From: Takifugu bimaculatus
Lineage: Eukaryota; Chordata; Actinopteri; Tetraodontiformes; Tetraodontidae
Direction: 5' to 3'
Length of the DNA stretch: 64,000 bases
Assembly: GCA_004026145.2 (NCBI GenBank)
Contig: CP034993.1
Location: 14,147,163 to 14,211,162 of the forward strand
Shown here: positions 35,369-48,500 of the stretch, piece after piece
Layout: each line of letters begins with the position of its first letter
How positions within the stretch are numbered: the first letter of the stretch is position 1
Translations under genes and position numbers: made by a program
Notes under the pieces: generated by a model
Database searches by the model: none
The model's input: the letters and a program-made list of their open reading frames with translations, nothing else
What the model was told of the DNA's origin: nothing

Positions 35369-36953
35369 TTAAGAGCAAAAGGGAAGGAACATTACACCAT
35401 CATTACAATACTGGCCCATGTTCACAGCCCAGCCCGGTGTTCCGTAAGTACACTGAAATGTCATCCTATCATTATGGGCTGCATACATCCTCTCTCGTCC
35501 GCTGTTGTGCTTGAAATCGATGTTACGTCTTCTCATGTCAGCAGCAGTCACAACACAGGGTTCTGCCAAGTGAAAAGAACATTAGACAAAGTCGTTGATG
35601 CTTATAGTATTCAACTGTCAATTATATTATAATTATTATAGTGGATATGTTGAGCAACTTACACCTTAAGCTTCAGTGTTTAAGCTTATTGTCACTTACT
35701 GAGACATCTCATAGATCCGACCCATTTGCCATTATGGCAGGTTCTATAGGGAGATCCTTCCAAGACATAGAGGTTCTGACAGGCATACGCCACCCTGGCA
35801 CCGTGTTGGTACTCAAGCTGAAGAATTTCCCTGAGGTCCCCATTCTCAAGACCTGGCGGTCTGCCACATTTAAGAGGACCTGGAAAATGAGGAAAATGTC
35901 AAGATCCTTTGGAATATTTGCAGGACTTTACCAAAGAACATAAAATTTGCATTTTAAACCACAAATTTCCCCCCGTAGGAGCAGGATTGAGTTACCTCTG
36001 CATGTTGGGAAGGGTTGACTCCACTGTCCATTGTCCAAACATTCCACTTCTGAAGTCCCATGAATAAATGTTGCGGGATCCTTACACCTAAACTTCACTA
36101 TCTGACCTTTCAGTACTTGATTGTACTGTGTGTGACCGGAGATGATGTCAACGCTCCACGGTACGTCTGTAATTCTGCAGTTCTCTGTGTTGGAGGAGAA
36201 TATCAGCATCATCAGACGTTCATTATGAAAAACACTTGAGTCACATCAGTTCATGTTGGCAATCGTGGCCAATGTCAGTGAAGGAGATTGTTTAGTCTCA
36301 TCTGAAAAGGTGAAAAATGTAGTTATAAGCACTTAAACATACCAGAGCATGTGGGAAATGGTGCATCCCACTTTCCATTGTCTAAACATGTCAGTTCTCC
36401 ACGTCCATCCAGCGCAAAACCATTAATGCATTCAAACTGTAATTTATGTCTGATCTTCATTTTTCCATTTTCTCGCAGGAGTCCCCTTGCACGAAGAAAA
36501 TTGTGTATCTCCTCAGCATCGCAGGTGATGTCTGGAAGATATAGAAGATATAGAAGGGTCTTATGAAGCAGGAGTATCACAGTTTTAGCTTTGTCTGCAC
36601 TTTTCTGTGGCAGTGTTCCTGATTCCCACCTTCACATGTTGGGAATGGCTTATCCCACTGGCCGTCTTTCCCACACACCAGCAGCGAGCTGCCATTCAGG
36701 TACTTCCCAGGAGCCTCACAGCTGAATCTGAGGAAGTGGTCAGGAAGAATGGCCTGGTTGTTCTCTGGCAGCCCTTTGACAACCACCTGTCCGTCTTCAG
36801 GTGGGAGGTCGCACGTCGAAGCTGAGAAAACAAGAAAATGAGTGAAGGGATGAGATTCGATATAGAACACATTTGCTCATCGCTCTTACCATTCTGGGAT
36901 AAAGAAATATGCAAACTTCCCCACACATGGAGCAAAAGAAGGATCAGCCTCAT
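35369..36953 (-). CDS. Five-CCP complement factor H-related secreted protein (unit 3)
   Basis: The signal exon is 36890-36953, followed by CCPs 36630-36821, 36343-36531, 35996-36184, 35700-35879 (SCR19-like) and 35369-35562 (SCR20-like, stop). They total 1,008 nt in frame, 335 residues, with intact splice sites. It lacks the first CCP and the split CCP of the unit 2 gene: a deletion of about 0.73 kb joins agatgagattc-like intron sequence to gatatagaacac just before the signal exon. The remaining modules match unit 2 closely, with few replacements. Probable role is as in unit 2; expression is unknown. Confidence 0.87.
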
Positions 36954-37696
36954 CTTCCAAAAGTTGCTGTGAGTCGAACTCGGGCTAAATGTGTCTCGCA
37001 GTCTCCTTCGTGTCTACAGGATTTGTGTATTTATCCTCACGTTCTGCCCAGTGAAGATTATGCAAGAGTGCCTGAACTCAACGTGATGCAACCACAGTGT
37101 AGACATAAACACGTCCATGCACGGCGACAATCCATGAGACTTCCTGTTGTGGGAAATGACTGCAGAAATGACACTGAGGTCCAACATTCTGGTGCTGTTC
37201 TGGTCTGATTCTGCCAAACACATCAAATCTTTGAAATCGAACTTTGCCATCAGGAGTTTCCTGTTTTTGTTGTTTTTAGCTGGTGATTAAACATGTTCTC
37301 TCCTGTTCTGATTGCCACATTCGATCGGTCGGACTGGGGTATTTGTCACAGAACAAATTCCATGGCAAACATTTGGTGAAGCAATCGAGATGAGGTTCAC
37401 CTGGGGAACAAAACCCTTTATTTGTACGTCCAGTAAGCAATGTCTCATCTCAGACCTCGTCTCTTCTGGAGTACATGTCAGTCGTGTGTGTGTCTCATTT
37501 GCTGACGCATGTGTAACCAGAATCACACACCGTCTTTATCCTTTAGACTTACCAGTACAAACGTAGAGTAAAAACATCAAAGTCTACAACCTTTGTTCGG
37601 CCAATGAGAAAAACAAACACAACAAAGTCTGTCAAAGACGTATTTGTCCCTTCTGCCCTCAATCCAATCCTGCATGAGTAATCTCACAATCAGACC

Positions 37697-38002
37697 CTTT
37701 GCTGATCATCTTTGAAATGATTCCACTCCTCGATTGTGTCCACCTGTGGTAAATCCAATGAATATAGCAGAATTTGTAAAGACACAGGTGTCTATTTAAG
37801 GTCTCCCAGCTGACCAAACCTTCGACGGCTCCAAAAACACAAGCAGCCTGGGCAATACAGGACTTCGAGGGGCAACTCTGTGAATGTGGATCAGTTGGAG
37901 TCCTGACTTGAACCCAGGCAAACGTCTCTAGAGACCTAAAAATGGTTCTACCCAGCCTGAAAGAGCTGAAGAGAATCTGAGAGAAGATCCGAACATCCTC
38001 CA
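37697..38002 (+). mobile_element. Tc1/mariner-like remnant (unit 3)
   Basis: Third copy of the element at 15915-16220. Confidence 0.7.
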
Positions 38003-38458
38003 ATCCAGATAAAGTGAAAGCTGCTTCAACGAGCTCATGACTTTAGACTTGATTCGCAGCAAAGCGGCAAAAAAAAAAAATCCAATATGTTTTTATCCCT
38101 ATATGTTTATCTAACAACATATCAAAAACGATATTTTGAAACCAGCTGTGCTCTGTATCTCCGAGAGCCTCCTGTGGAACTTCAGGTTGGTGGTTGGTGC
38201 TTGTCACTGGTTCTGCCCATGAGTGCTCACTGGTATCTGACTGGTTTGGTCTTGTCACATATGATGAAACATGGCTTGGTACCATCCACATGATCCCAAA
38301 CATTCCACTAAAATCTATCATTAACTCTTTAAAATCATCCAGGTTTTGTTTAAAATCTCCATAAACATGAAATTTCTAATAGTGGGATGAGTAGGTTTTG
38401 TTTCAATTAACATTAAATGAACACATCTGTTCAATTGCACAAACCCACTTTAACGATG

Positions 38459-39142
38459 AGAAGGTGTGGAATTAATGAGGGCAGCAGGTGTTTCAGGGTT
38501 GGACAGTTTGGTAATTAGCTGGTGGATCAGTGAACCTCACCTCAGTAGAAACACAGCTGCAGTCACTCTTCTCTGATATGTTCCAATTATGCATCTACAA
38601 TTTGTAAAATTCCATAATTTAACTTTATTTGAACACATAAATAACTCATTTTACCAGCAGAGGTTATGTTGTTTGCCTCTGCCCCTCCCCCGCACGTCCT
38701 CGTTCACAAACTAGAAACAACTTTTAAGTCTTCCTTTATTTACTTGGACAATGCTAAGATGACACATTGAATTCAGCCATATGGATGTGCATCACTTGTG
38801 TAAGGTGATTGTAAATGCCGTTTTCTTTCTTTGCATTCTGCCCGAAACAACTATTGCAAAACCAAAACATATTTAGAAACTTGAACGAGCGCCTTTAGAT
38901 GTCGTTGTTTTCTACCGACTGTCAGCAGCATCATGGTGTGTTTTGAGCCCTGTGGGGAAAAAGAAAATGTTTGTTTTTAGAATCACTTGTACTTAAAAAG
39001 AAAAAACCCAGAGAAAATGAATAAATGTAATGTGACATCAAGAAAATATTCTTTTCCCTCGATATTGAAAAGACTTCCCTTATGGATTTTAGGACATTTT
39101 TAAGAGCTCACCATCACATTCCACGGTCATGTCCCACTTCCC
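38459..39142 (-). pseudogene. Truncated decayed CCP block (unit 3 end)
   Basis: Only the downstream flank and the last 34 bp or so of the first CCP exon (39109-39142, GKWDMTVECDG) remain. The homology then stops at cttcccat and joins gagcacatgttgagacttg, related to the intron near 46045. Confidence 0.75.
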
Positions 39143-39571
39143 ATGAGCACATGTTGAGACTTGTTTGTTTACAGGACAGCGTTACGAAACAGTTAATAAA
39201 TACAGTTGCAGTCACAGTCCAGGACCAGGCCAGATTAAGACTTTTTAAACCTTTTTCAAACCATCTTTTGTCTTCTGTTTTTCTTCTCTTGCTGAGATTT
39301 TTTTAAACAGCCAATCAGATTGCTCACTCTGGAATGAGGACGTTCATTATAACGCAGCATTTGGACATTTGGGAACAATTTTGGGCAGCTAAGATATTTG
39401 ATTTTTATGCCTGTGAATATTTCATTCTTTTCGTACCACAAGATTATTTCTGCAGGGAAAACTGAAGAAAACTTACAATATCTTGTTACATTTAGAGCTG
39501 AGAGCATTTTTCTGATCTCTAAAAGTGCTAGTTCCTGCATGAAATGGAAGTAAACAGAATGATGACAATAC

Positions 39572-41021
39572 CTTGACACAGTGGTTTGGGTTTCCATCCT
39601 TCTCTGGTGCATTTAGCCAAGTTGGAGCCATCAGAGCTTTTGTAGCCTTCGATACACCAATATCTTACAGTATCTCCCAGTACGATTCGCTGGCCCCACC
39701 ACACGGCCCATCTTCTGACATCATATTCTTGTTCATTTCTGCATACAACCTCTGGAACCGCAGATGTTTGAGATCTGTCATTATGGGCTCAGAACCATAA
39801 AATGGGAAGAATAATCCCAGTATTGTGACCCTGTACCTTTACACACTGGGCTGATGGTCCATTGTCCATCATCGTTGCACGTCGTCTCTGCAGCAGTTTC
39901 CCGAGTAGAAAAAATCCAGAACCTCCCTTCACAGGTGACTCTCAGCGTCTCGCCAGGAACAAACACACTCTTGGAAGCGGGCTCGTAGGTTGTTCCCTCC
40001 AGAGGGGGCAGCTGCAATACACATTTTGTGGCTGCAGTGTTGGGGAATGAAGCAGGCAGATTAATCCAGGTTCCTCTTCTTTTCTGCATTTAAGCTTTTC
40101 ACTCATCTGTGCATGTTTTCATACTTACGTTCACACTCAGGCGTGGGGCTCCACTCTGCTCTCATTCCAACCTTTGTGCATTTTGAAGGTCTGTCCTCAC
40201 GTCTCTTGAATGTTCTATTGCAGCTAAAATGCAGGATCTCATTTTCTCTGTACTCTCTGGCCTCTTCAGTGATGTAGCCATTTTCAATCTCGGGTACAAG
40301 ACACTTCAGCTCTGTAGGGGAAAAATGGAAGTATCAATAATACTGGGAACACAATTTTCCGAGTTAGGTCTGACAGCTGTTTAACTAATTTTTGGGTGTG
40401 GAATCCAAAACTGATCTCGGTTTTTCTTTCTCGCATCAAGTTTTTGAATAATAGGAATCCCTAGAGTCCACCGTATCCACCTATAGAATATTAATAGTGC
40501 TGACCTTTTGAGAGCTGCACACATCTCTCACCACACTGCCCCAACAAGTTACCATGTAGCTGTAGATGAGTCCAATTGTAATCAGCTTGCAAGTCTTACT
40601 ATAGCTAATCAGTGGGAATTTGATTTATTGAGGGGAAACTGTGGAGAAAAAAACTTGCTTGAAAATTAACTGACTATAATTTTGGAATCAGCATGTTAAA
40701 TTTAGCTGTAATCAGCATAAAAATCTAACTTAACAGTTGTTTTTTTTCCCCCCCAAATTGTTCCCCAGGGTTATCAAATGTGTTAATCAGTAATGCTGGT
40801 GCCATTAAAATGAACAAGGCTCAGATTGATGGAAGGTGAATCTTGGCTTCATGGACCCAGCATGTGAAAAACCTGTTTGTGGTCAAGACACAATCATATA
40901 GAATTGGCTGAATAATTTATAGAACAAGAGATGGGGTGAAAATGTAGTTCCTCTTACCATTCTGGGATAGAGAAACATGCAAATTTCCCCACACATGGAG
41001 CAAAAGAAGGATCAATCTCCT
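39572..41021 (-). pseudogene. C4: CFH-like 5' gene fragment, three intact CCPs with a lost start codon
   Basis: The signal exon is at 40958-41021 and CCPs at 40129-40311 (KCLVPEIENGYITEEAREY), 39837-40031 (KCVLQLPPLEGTTYEP) and 39572-39751 (VVCRNEQEYDVRRW...PLCQG). All are in frame with good sites. The start codon at 41019-41021 is AGG where the twin C5 has ATG. An in-frame ATG 13 codons upstream (41058-41060) could rescue it with a longer n-region. No SCR19-SCR20 exons follow before unit 3, so these exons may be internal exons of a longer transcript from C5 or cfh, or a dead fragment. Confidence 0.75.
40312..40957. other. C4 intron 1
   Basis: Near-identical to 49954-50601. Includes a poly-T/poly-C tract near 40739-40754. 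No gene seen. Confidence 0.5.
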
Positions 41022-42356
41022 CTTCCACAAGTTGCTGTGAGTCTGACTGAGGTTAAACATGGACAGTCTCCTTCTGAGCTAAGGAGTTTTTTTTTTTGTT
41101 TTTTTAAAAATCAAGTTCTGCCCAATCAACATTGCAAAAGAGAGCCTGAACTCAGCATGACGAAACCTAGTGTAGACATAAACACATTCACACATGGCAA
41201 TGTTTGAACAATCCATGAGACTCTTCCCGTTATGAGAGGGAGTTATAGCCAAATCTACAAAAATGGCACTTTGGTCCAACATTCATGTGCTGTTCTGGTC
41301 AAATTCAACCGATCTGCGGTACACATCACACCAGTAATATTTAACATTTTTCAGTCGTAATATTATGTAGCATCTTGTTCTGATTCTGACCTGCGTGGGG
41401 GAGGTGGGCATTCATGGAACCAGTGGAACATTCATGTGTAATGCAACCTTAAAATAAATTAAATATTTAATTTTCTATGATGTCCAGGACAATGGACAAG
41501 GTTCTGATCATCCAAACGTGAACGAGGATTTAAAGCAAAAGGGCAATTCAGTCAGACTATAAAATGTAACAAATCTTTATCAAGATTTCACCTCATGTAG
41601 AAAAAGAATTCAGCTAATTGGACTAAGTAAACAGTTTAATCTGATGATGGACTTCAGGTGGACATTTCAGTTTTCCTGTTCCCATTTTTCACTTCTTATA
41701 ACCACATCTCTGCCAATTTCTGAGCCGGGAGCGAAAGCACCTCTGGTCCATTGATGGGATAACAAATCAAACATTCTGCCTTTTCTGTCAGCAAGCATCC
41801 ACAAATTGGGTACGCTTCAGTTTAGAGTCTGTAAACATCTGGAAATGATTTGCACCTGTTGGGTGCCTCACTGTACCATGAACTGCACGTTCCTCAGGAG
41901 GAGAGTGTCACCTTCCCTTTATCGGCCCATCATAGATATACAAGTCCAACGAAGGTTCAGAATCGCAGTCGGGCCAGAGGACATGTTTCCAAGAAACAGA
42001 ACTTTTTTTTTCTCAAGTTATTGGAAATATATGAAAATGTATTAGTCTACTGACCAAAGCGGGTATGTGTCTGGGTGGAGCCACCAAAAACAGCACCAGG
42101 GAAGGGCTGCCGTTCACTTGGCCCTCGGCTTCTTTGTAAAAACAAATAAATGTAACGCAATGTGCAGTGTGGGGACATCTGGGTCATCCAAGGTTAAAAA
42201 GAAAATGTGAAAAACAAACAAACAATTTGGTGCCAAAAAAAAACTCATGCAAAATTGTCAGAAATGATTAGAAATAATTATTGAAAAAAAGAAACCAACT
42301 GCAACTAAGGAATTTAGGAAAACTGACAGGAATTGCATTCCTAGTATAAACCAACT
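41022..42356. other. 5' flank of C4
   Basis: The first 270 bp or so align with the flanks of the CFHR genes (shared ttctgccca and tgtagacataaacac). The remainder is probably part of the decayed retroelement insertion, but I recognise no domain in it. Confidence 0.4.
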
Positions 42357-43126
42357 TTAACTAAAACCAATTAAACAAGAAACAATAATCACCAAACTAA
42401 TGATTCGATACACCTCACATAATGAAACAGTTTGAGGATTGAGTTGGGAGGCATGGAAGGTGGGACGAAGCTTCGTTTTGGATGATGGAGTGAGGCTCAA
42501 GCCTGTGGGATTGATGATCTTCCCAATGAGAAAGGATCCAATGAGGGGGGACAAGAGTTTACAGGATTCAGTGAGGAGCAGAATGTTTTTGGTGGATAAT
42601 CACACACATTGACCAGGTTAAGAGAGAGCGGCAGGATACCTGCGTGGGTCAACTGTCTGCTGCTTGAACTCCTGGCTGAGTTTAAGGGTGGAGCGGGCAT
42701 CCTTCCAAACCTTCTGAAAATGGCAAATGTGATCCTGCATGGAAAAAACTGCCAATTCCACCTCCTGAGAAGGTAACAAGAGAGGCTGGTGGGGAAGCTT
42801 CAAGCCTTGGTTGGCCTGCTCAGCTTGACCATATATTCGGTTGGGACATTGGAGAGCTTGGGGAGGCTACTGTCAGCAGTTGCACACATGCTCTGTAACA
42901 TAAGGCAATGTGTGCTCCAACCCAAAACCTTCCCCAATGCCCAATCGCGGTGTGGATTGTTTGGATGTGTGGAATGTGTGGAACCCAAAACCACTGGGAT
43001 CTGAGGAGATGGGATGAGGAGAAATAGGAGACAGTCATGGTGGTTACCGGACATTGGTACCATCTTATCTGTTAGTTCTTGACAGCAAGGGCAGGCATGG
43101 GGTTGTCCTAAAGTTCCACAGTACAT
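42357..43126 (-). mobile_element. Ty3/gypsy LTR-retrotransposon pol remnant, copy a
   Basis: Read on the minus strand, a protease-end-like piece (VVLGSTHSTHPNNPHRDWALGK) is followed by an integrase C-terminal-like region (KVWKDARSTL...PLIGSFLIGKIINPTGLSL...PTFHASQL). The reverse transcriptase and most of the integrase are missing, and the frame is broken. The twin is at 51989-52758. No LTRs identified. Confidence 0.65.
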
Positions 43127-43489
43127 CCCAATTGTCTCGCAAGAACCTAATCAATCAGAGATGCATAGGCTCATCCTCCGCAGGTCATGTTGAGGGTGAG
43201 ATCGAGCCACCTGACTAGGATGAGACACCAGAGGAAGAACAATAATCACCTCCAGTCTGAGACAGCAGAACCGTAGAGAGGAGGGCGTTCAATAAACCGT
43301 TGTTCATCATGGCCACAAGACACTGACCAGACAGCAGGACTGTATGTGTCTATTTGTTGTATATGCACTTTTATATTGTTATTTGATTATTGCATTTTTT
43401 TCCGTTTTTATATTGATATTTTAATATAGTGTTCAATGCCTTGCTGCTGCTGCATTGTAATGTCCCAAATAGGGATCAATAAACTACAT

Positions 43490-43530
43490 CTGTCTGTCTG
43501 TCTGTCCGTGTGTCCGTCCGTCTATCTTGT
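43490..43530. repeat. (TGTC)n-type microsatellite
   Basis: Tandem TGTC/TGTCCG units. The twin near 53137-53165 is shorter. Confidence 0.85.
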
Positions 43531-43557
43531 CTTTGATTATGTAAACTTTATAACTAT

Positions 43558-45551
43558 GAGAAGGTGTGGAATTAATGAGGGCAGCAGGTGTTTCAGGGTT
43601 GGACAGTTTGGTAATTAGCTGGTGGATCAGTGAACCTCACCTCAGTAGAAACACATCTGCAGTCACTCTTCTCTGATATGTTCCAATTATGCATCTAGAA
43701 TTTGTAAAATTCCATAATTTAACTTTATTTGAACACATAAATAACTCATTTTACCAGCAGAGGTTACGTTGTTTGCCTCTCCCCCTCCCCCGCACGTCCT
43801 CGTTCACAAACTAGAAACAACTTTTAAGTTTTCCTTTATTTACTTGGACAATGCTAAGATGACACATTGAATTCAGCCGTATGGATGTGCATCACTTGTG
43901 TAAGGTGACTGTAAATGCCGTTTTCTTTCTCTGCGTTCTGCCCGAAACAACTATTGCAAAACCAAAACATATTTAGAAACTTGAACGAGCGGCTTTCAAT
44001 GTCGTTGTTTTCTACCGACTGTCAGCAGCATCATGGTGTGTTTTGAGCCCTGTGGGGAAAAAGAAAATGCTTGTTTTCAGAATCACTTGTACTTAAAAAG
44101 AAAAAACCCAGAGAAAATGAATAAATGTATTGTGACATCAAGAAAAGGTTATTTTCCCTCGATATTGAAAAGACGTCCCTTATGGATTTTAGGACATTTT
44201 TAAGAGCTTACCATCACATTCCACGGTCATGTCCCACTTCCCATTAACACTTGTTGCATTTAAATGTTCTGAATTTTGTGAGCATTGGTACCGTAAGATC
44301 TCCCCATCTATGAATCTGTCTTTATGCACCTTGAAGGTGATCGTGTGGTCTTTGGGCTGCCGGCCAAGTTACGCCGGATGGTGTTAAAAGTGCCCACAAA
44401 ATAAGTTTTCTGCTTTCATTAGAAAGTGTCACGGCTGTCAGTTGACCGATAACCCAAATAAGATGTCGAAACCTTGAAATTAAGCCCAAGGTCGCAGCAG
44501 AACTCACCCATCCCTAGTAAATACTGTTGCAGTCAATCAAGGACCAGGCAACATTAATACTGTTAATAACATTAATTTTGACAGAAGCCATGTTTGTATT
44601 GGCTATGTTTGTCTGAACAGATGGTTGTTGCCTTGAGTATCGGTGGTTGGTATTGACAGCCATTAGGAATACTGATACTTGGAAATACCCGTTATTAGAA
44701 CTCACCCATCCCTGGCAAATACTGTTGCAGTCAATCAAGGACCAGGCAACATTAATACTGTGGAGGACAAGCTTTTCAAAAACTTTTTTTTTTTTTTGCT
44801 TGGATCTCCTAAACAACCAGATTGCTCACTCTCGAATTTGCCATTCACCATAATTCGGCATTTGGATAATTTGGCCAGCTGACCCCACACTAAGAGATCA
44901 GCCAGCAGAAGTAGCACATATTTGATTTTCATGCCTATGAAAGATTGATTCTTTTAGAGCCACAAGATTCCTTTTACCATGTAAAACTTTACATTTAGGG
45001 AGGGTTAGAGCTTGATGCTGAGAGCATTTTTCTGATCTCTGAAAGTGCTAGTTCCTGCATGAAATGGAAGTAAACAGAATGTTGACAATCCCTTGAGATA
45101 GTGGTTTGGGTTTCCATCCTTCTCTGGTGCATTTGGCCAAGTAGGAGCCATCAGAGCTTTTGTAGTCTGTGATACAACTATATTGTACAGTATCTCCCAT
45201 TACGATTCGCTGGCCCCACCACACCTCCCAACTTCAGACATGATATTCTCATTAATTTCTGCATACAACCTCTGGAACTGCAAATTTTTGACTTCAGTAT
45301 TGAGAGACCTACCAGCTCTTTTAAACAGACAATATTTGTAATTTTAAAACCAAAGAAGAGCTCTTTGTATTACAGTTTTGCAGGGCTGCAGAATGGAACT
45401 TAAAAAAACTAAAAATTACAATTTAGTGGCTAATATTCTTTTGCACATAGTTTTTTTTTTTTTTAAATCTAAAACATTCCAAATCTGAAGGTTCAGCACC
45501 GAACGTCTCCTAAAGCATATAAATAAGCAGGCCTGCTCAGAGTTTACTTAC
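43558..45551 (-). pseudogene. Decayed CCP block (copy a of the second duplication)
   Basis: Parallel to 16675-18666. Dead CCP from 44212 with the Cys to Ser change, signal-like exon 44830-44932 (MKIKYVLLLLADLLVWG), and dead CCP 45092-45271 with an in-frame stop and lost donor. Confidence 0.75.
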
Positions 45552-48500
45552 TCATACATCCCGGAGTCCCCTTCCACCCTCCTTTTTCACAGGTTAGGGT
45601 AAAGTGACCAACATAACCGTTGTTGCAGACATAATCAACCTGCTCATTGTATTTGTACACAGACTTGGCCGTTCCTTCAATGACTGCATCAGAATAATAC
45701 TTTCTGTTGCATGTAATTTCTAAAAAAGAAAGCAACAGTTTAATGTCAGAACAATATACATTCACATCAAGAGCCAGCAGAAGAGATACATCAGCACTGG
45801 ATTACCTCTACACATGGATTCTCCGGTCCAGCCATTTGCTGTACACGTACGAAACGGAGATCCAGTGAAGCCTTCCACGCACTCATAATCAACCCTCTCT
45901 TTGTTCTTGTATGTCAGACTGTAAGAGTCACGGTTGACAGCGTTCTCGATATCCATTCTGTGACAGATTATTTCTAATAAACAAATAGATGTTAAAAATA
46001 CACGAGAGAAGAGAAAATTTTAAAGTTAGAATGAGAGAGATCAACTTGTTTGTTTACAGGACAGCGTTACGAAACAGTGAATAAATACGTTTGCAGTCAC
46101 AGTCCAGGACCAGGCCAGATTAAGACTGGGAGAAAACCTTTTTCAAACCATCTTTTGTCTTCTGTTTTTCTTTTCTTGCTGAGATTTTTTTTAACAGCCA
46201 ATCAGATTGCTCACTCTGGAATGAGGACGTTCATTATAACGCAGCATTTGGACATTTGGGAACAATTTTGGGCAGCTAAGATATTTGATTTTTATGCCTG
46301 TGAATATTTCATTCTTTTAGTACCACAAGAATATTTCTGCAGGGAAAACTGAAGAAAATTTACAATAATTTGCTACATTTAGAGCTGAGAGCATTTTTCT
46401 GATCTCTAAAAGTGCAAGTTCCTGCATGAAATGGAAGTAAACAAATGTTGACAATCTCTTGACATAGTGGTTTGGGTTTCCATCCTTCTCTGGTGCATTT
46501 AGCCAAATTGGAGCCATCAGAGCTTTTGCAGTCTGCGATAGAACTATATTCTACAGTATCTCCCATTACGATTCGCTGGCCCCACCACACGGCCCATCTT
46601 CTGACATTATATTCTCGTTGATTTCTGCATACAACCTCTGGAACTGCAGATGTTTGAGATGTGTCAATATGGGCTCAGAACCATAAAATGGGAAGAATAA
46701 TCCCAGTATTGTGACCCTGTACCTTTACACACTGGGTTGATGGTCCATTGTCCATCATCGTTGCATGTCGTCTCTGCAACGGTGTCCCGAGGAGAAGAAA
46801 TCCAGAACTTCTCTCCACAGGTGACTCTCAGCGTCTCGCCAGGAACAAACACACTCTTGAAAGCGGGCTCGTAGGTTGTTCCCTCCAGAGGGGGCAGCTG
46901 CAATACACATTTTGTGGCTGCAGTGTTGGGAAATGAAGTAGGTAGATTAATCCAGGACATTTTTAAGAGCTCACCATCACATTCCATGGTCATGTCCCAC
47001 TTCCCATCAACACATGTTGCATTTAAATGTTCTGAATTTTGTGAGCATTGGTACCGTAAGACCTCCCCATTTACGAATCTGTCCTTATGCACCTTGAAGG
47101 TGAGTGTCGTCTTTGGGCTGCCGGCCAAGTTACGCCGGATGGTGTTAAAAGTGCCCACAAAATAAGTTTTCTGCTTTCATTAGAAAGTGTCACAGCTGTC
47201 AGTTGACCGATAACCCAAATAAGATGTCGAAACCTTGAAATTAAGCCCAGGGTCGCAGCATCCCTAGTAAATACTGTTGCAGTCAATCAAGGACCAGGCA
47301 ACATTAATACTGTTAATAACATTAATTTTGACAGAAGCCATGTTTGTATTGGCTATGTTTGTCTGAACAGATGGTTGTTGCCTTGAGTATCGGTGGTTGG
47401 TATTGACAGCCATTAGGAATACTGATACTTGGAAATACCTGTTATTAGAACTCACCCATCCCTGGCAAATACTGTTGCAGTCAATCAAGGACCAGGCAAC
47501 ATTAATACTGTAGAGGACAAGCTTTTCAAAAACTTTTTTTTTCTTTTGCTTGGATCTCTAAAACAACCAGATTGCTCACTCTCGAATTTGCCATTCACCA
47601 TAATTCGGCATTTGGATAATTTGGACAGCTGACCCCACACTAAGAGATCAGCCAGCAGAAGTAGCATATATTTGATTTTCATGCCTATGAAAGATTGATT
47701 CTTTTAGAGCCACAAGATTCCTTTTACCATGTAAAACTTTACATTTAGGGAGGGTTAGAGTTTGATGCTGAGAGCATTTTTCTGATCTCTAAAAGTGCTA
47801 GTTCCTGCATGAAATGGAAGTAAACAGAATGTTGACAATCCCTTGACATAGTGGTTTGGGTTTCCATCCTTCTCTGGTGCATTTAGCCAAGTTGGAGCCA
47901 TCAGAGCTTTTGTAGTCTGTGATACAACTATATTGTACAGTATCTCCCATTACGATTCGCTGGCCCCACCACACCTCCCAACTTCAGACATGATATTCTC
48001 ATTAATTTCTGCATACAACCTCTGGAACTGCAAATTTTTGACTTCAGTATTGAGAGACCTACCAGCTCTTTTAAACAGACAATATTTGTAATTTTAAAAC
48101 CAAAGAAGAGCTCTTTGTATTACAGTGTTGCAGGGCTTAAAAAAACTTAAAAAAACTAAAAATTACAATTTAGTGGCTAATATTCTTTTGCACATAGTTT
48201 TAAAAAAAAAAAAAATCTAAAACATTCCAAATCTGAAGGTTCAGCACCGAACGTCTCCTAAACCATATAAATAAGCAGGCCTGCTCAGTGTTTACTTACT
48301 CATACATCCCGGAGTCCCCTTCCACCCTCCTTTTTCACAGGTTAGGGTAAAGTGACCAACATAACCGTTGTTGCAGACATAATCAACCTGCTCATTGTAT
48401 TTGTACACAGACTTGGCCGTTCCTTTAATGACTGCATCAGTATAATACTTTCTGTTGCATGTAATTTCTAAAAAAAAAGCGACAGTTTAATGTCAGAACA

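Larger units (their letters stand above)
32659..39142. repeat. Tandem segmental duplication, unit 3 (partial, 6.5 kb)
   Basis: Same start as unit 2. It ends inside the first decayed CCP exon at 39142, where sequence switches to another CFH intron family. Confidence 0.88.
39155..45805. repeat. Second segmental duplication, copy a (partner 48790-55430)
   Basis: Offset about 9,635 bp. Shared contents are three CCP exons, a signal exon, the gypsy remnant, a TGTC microsatellite, a decayed CCP block and a CCP exon. The copies differ mainly by point changes and small indels. Confidence 0.85.
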
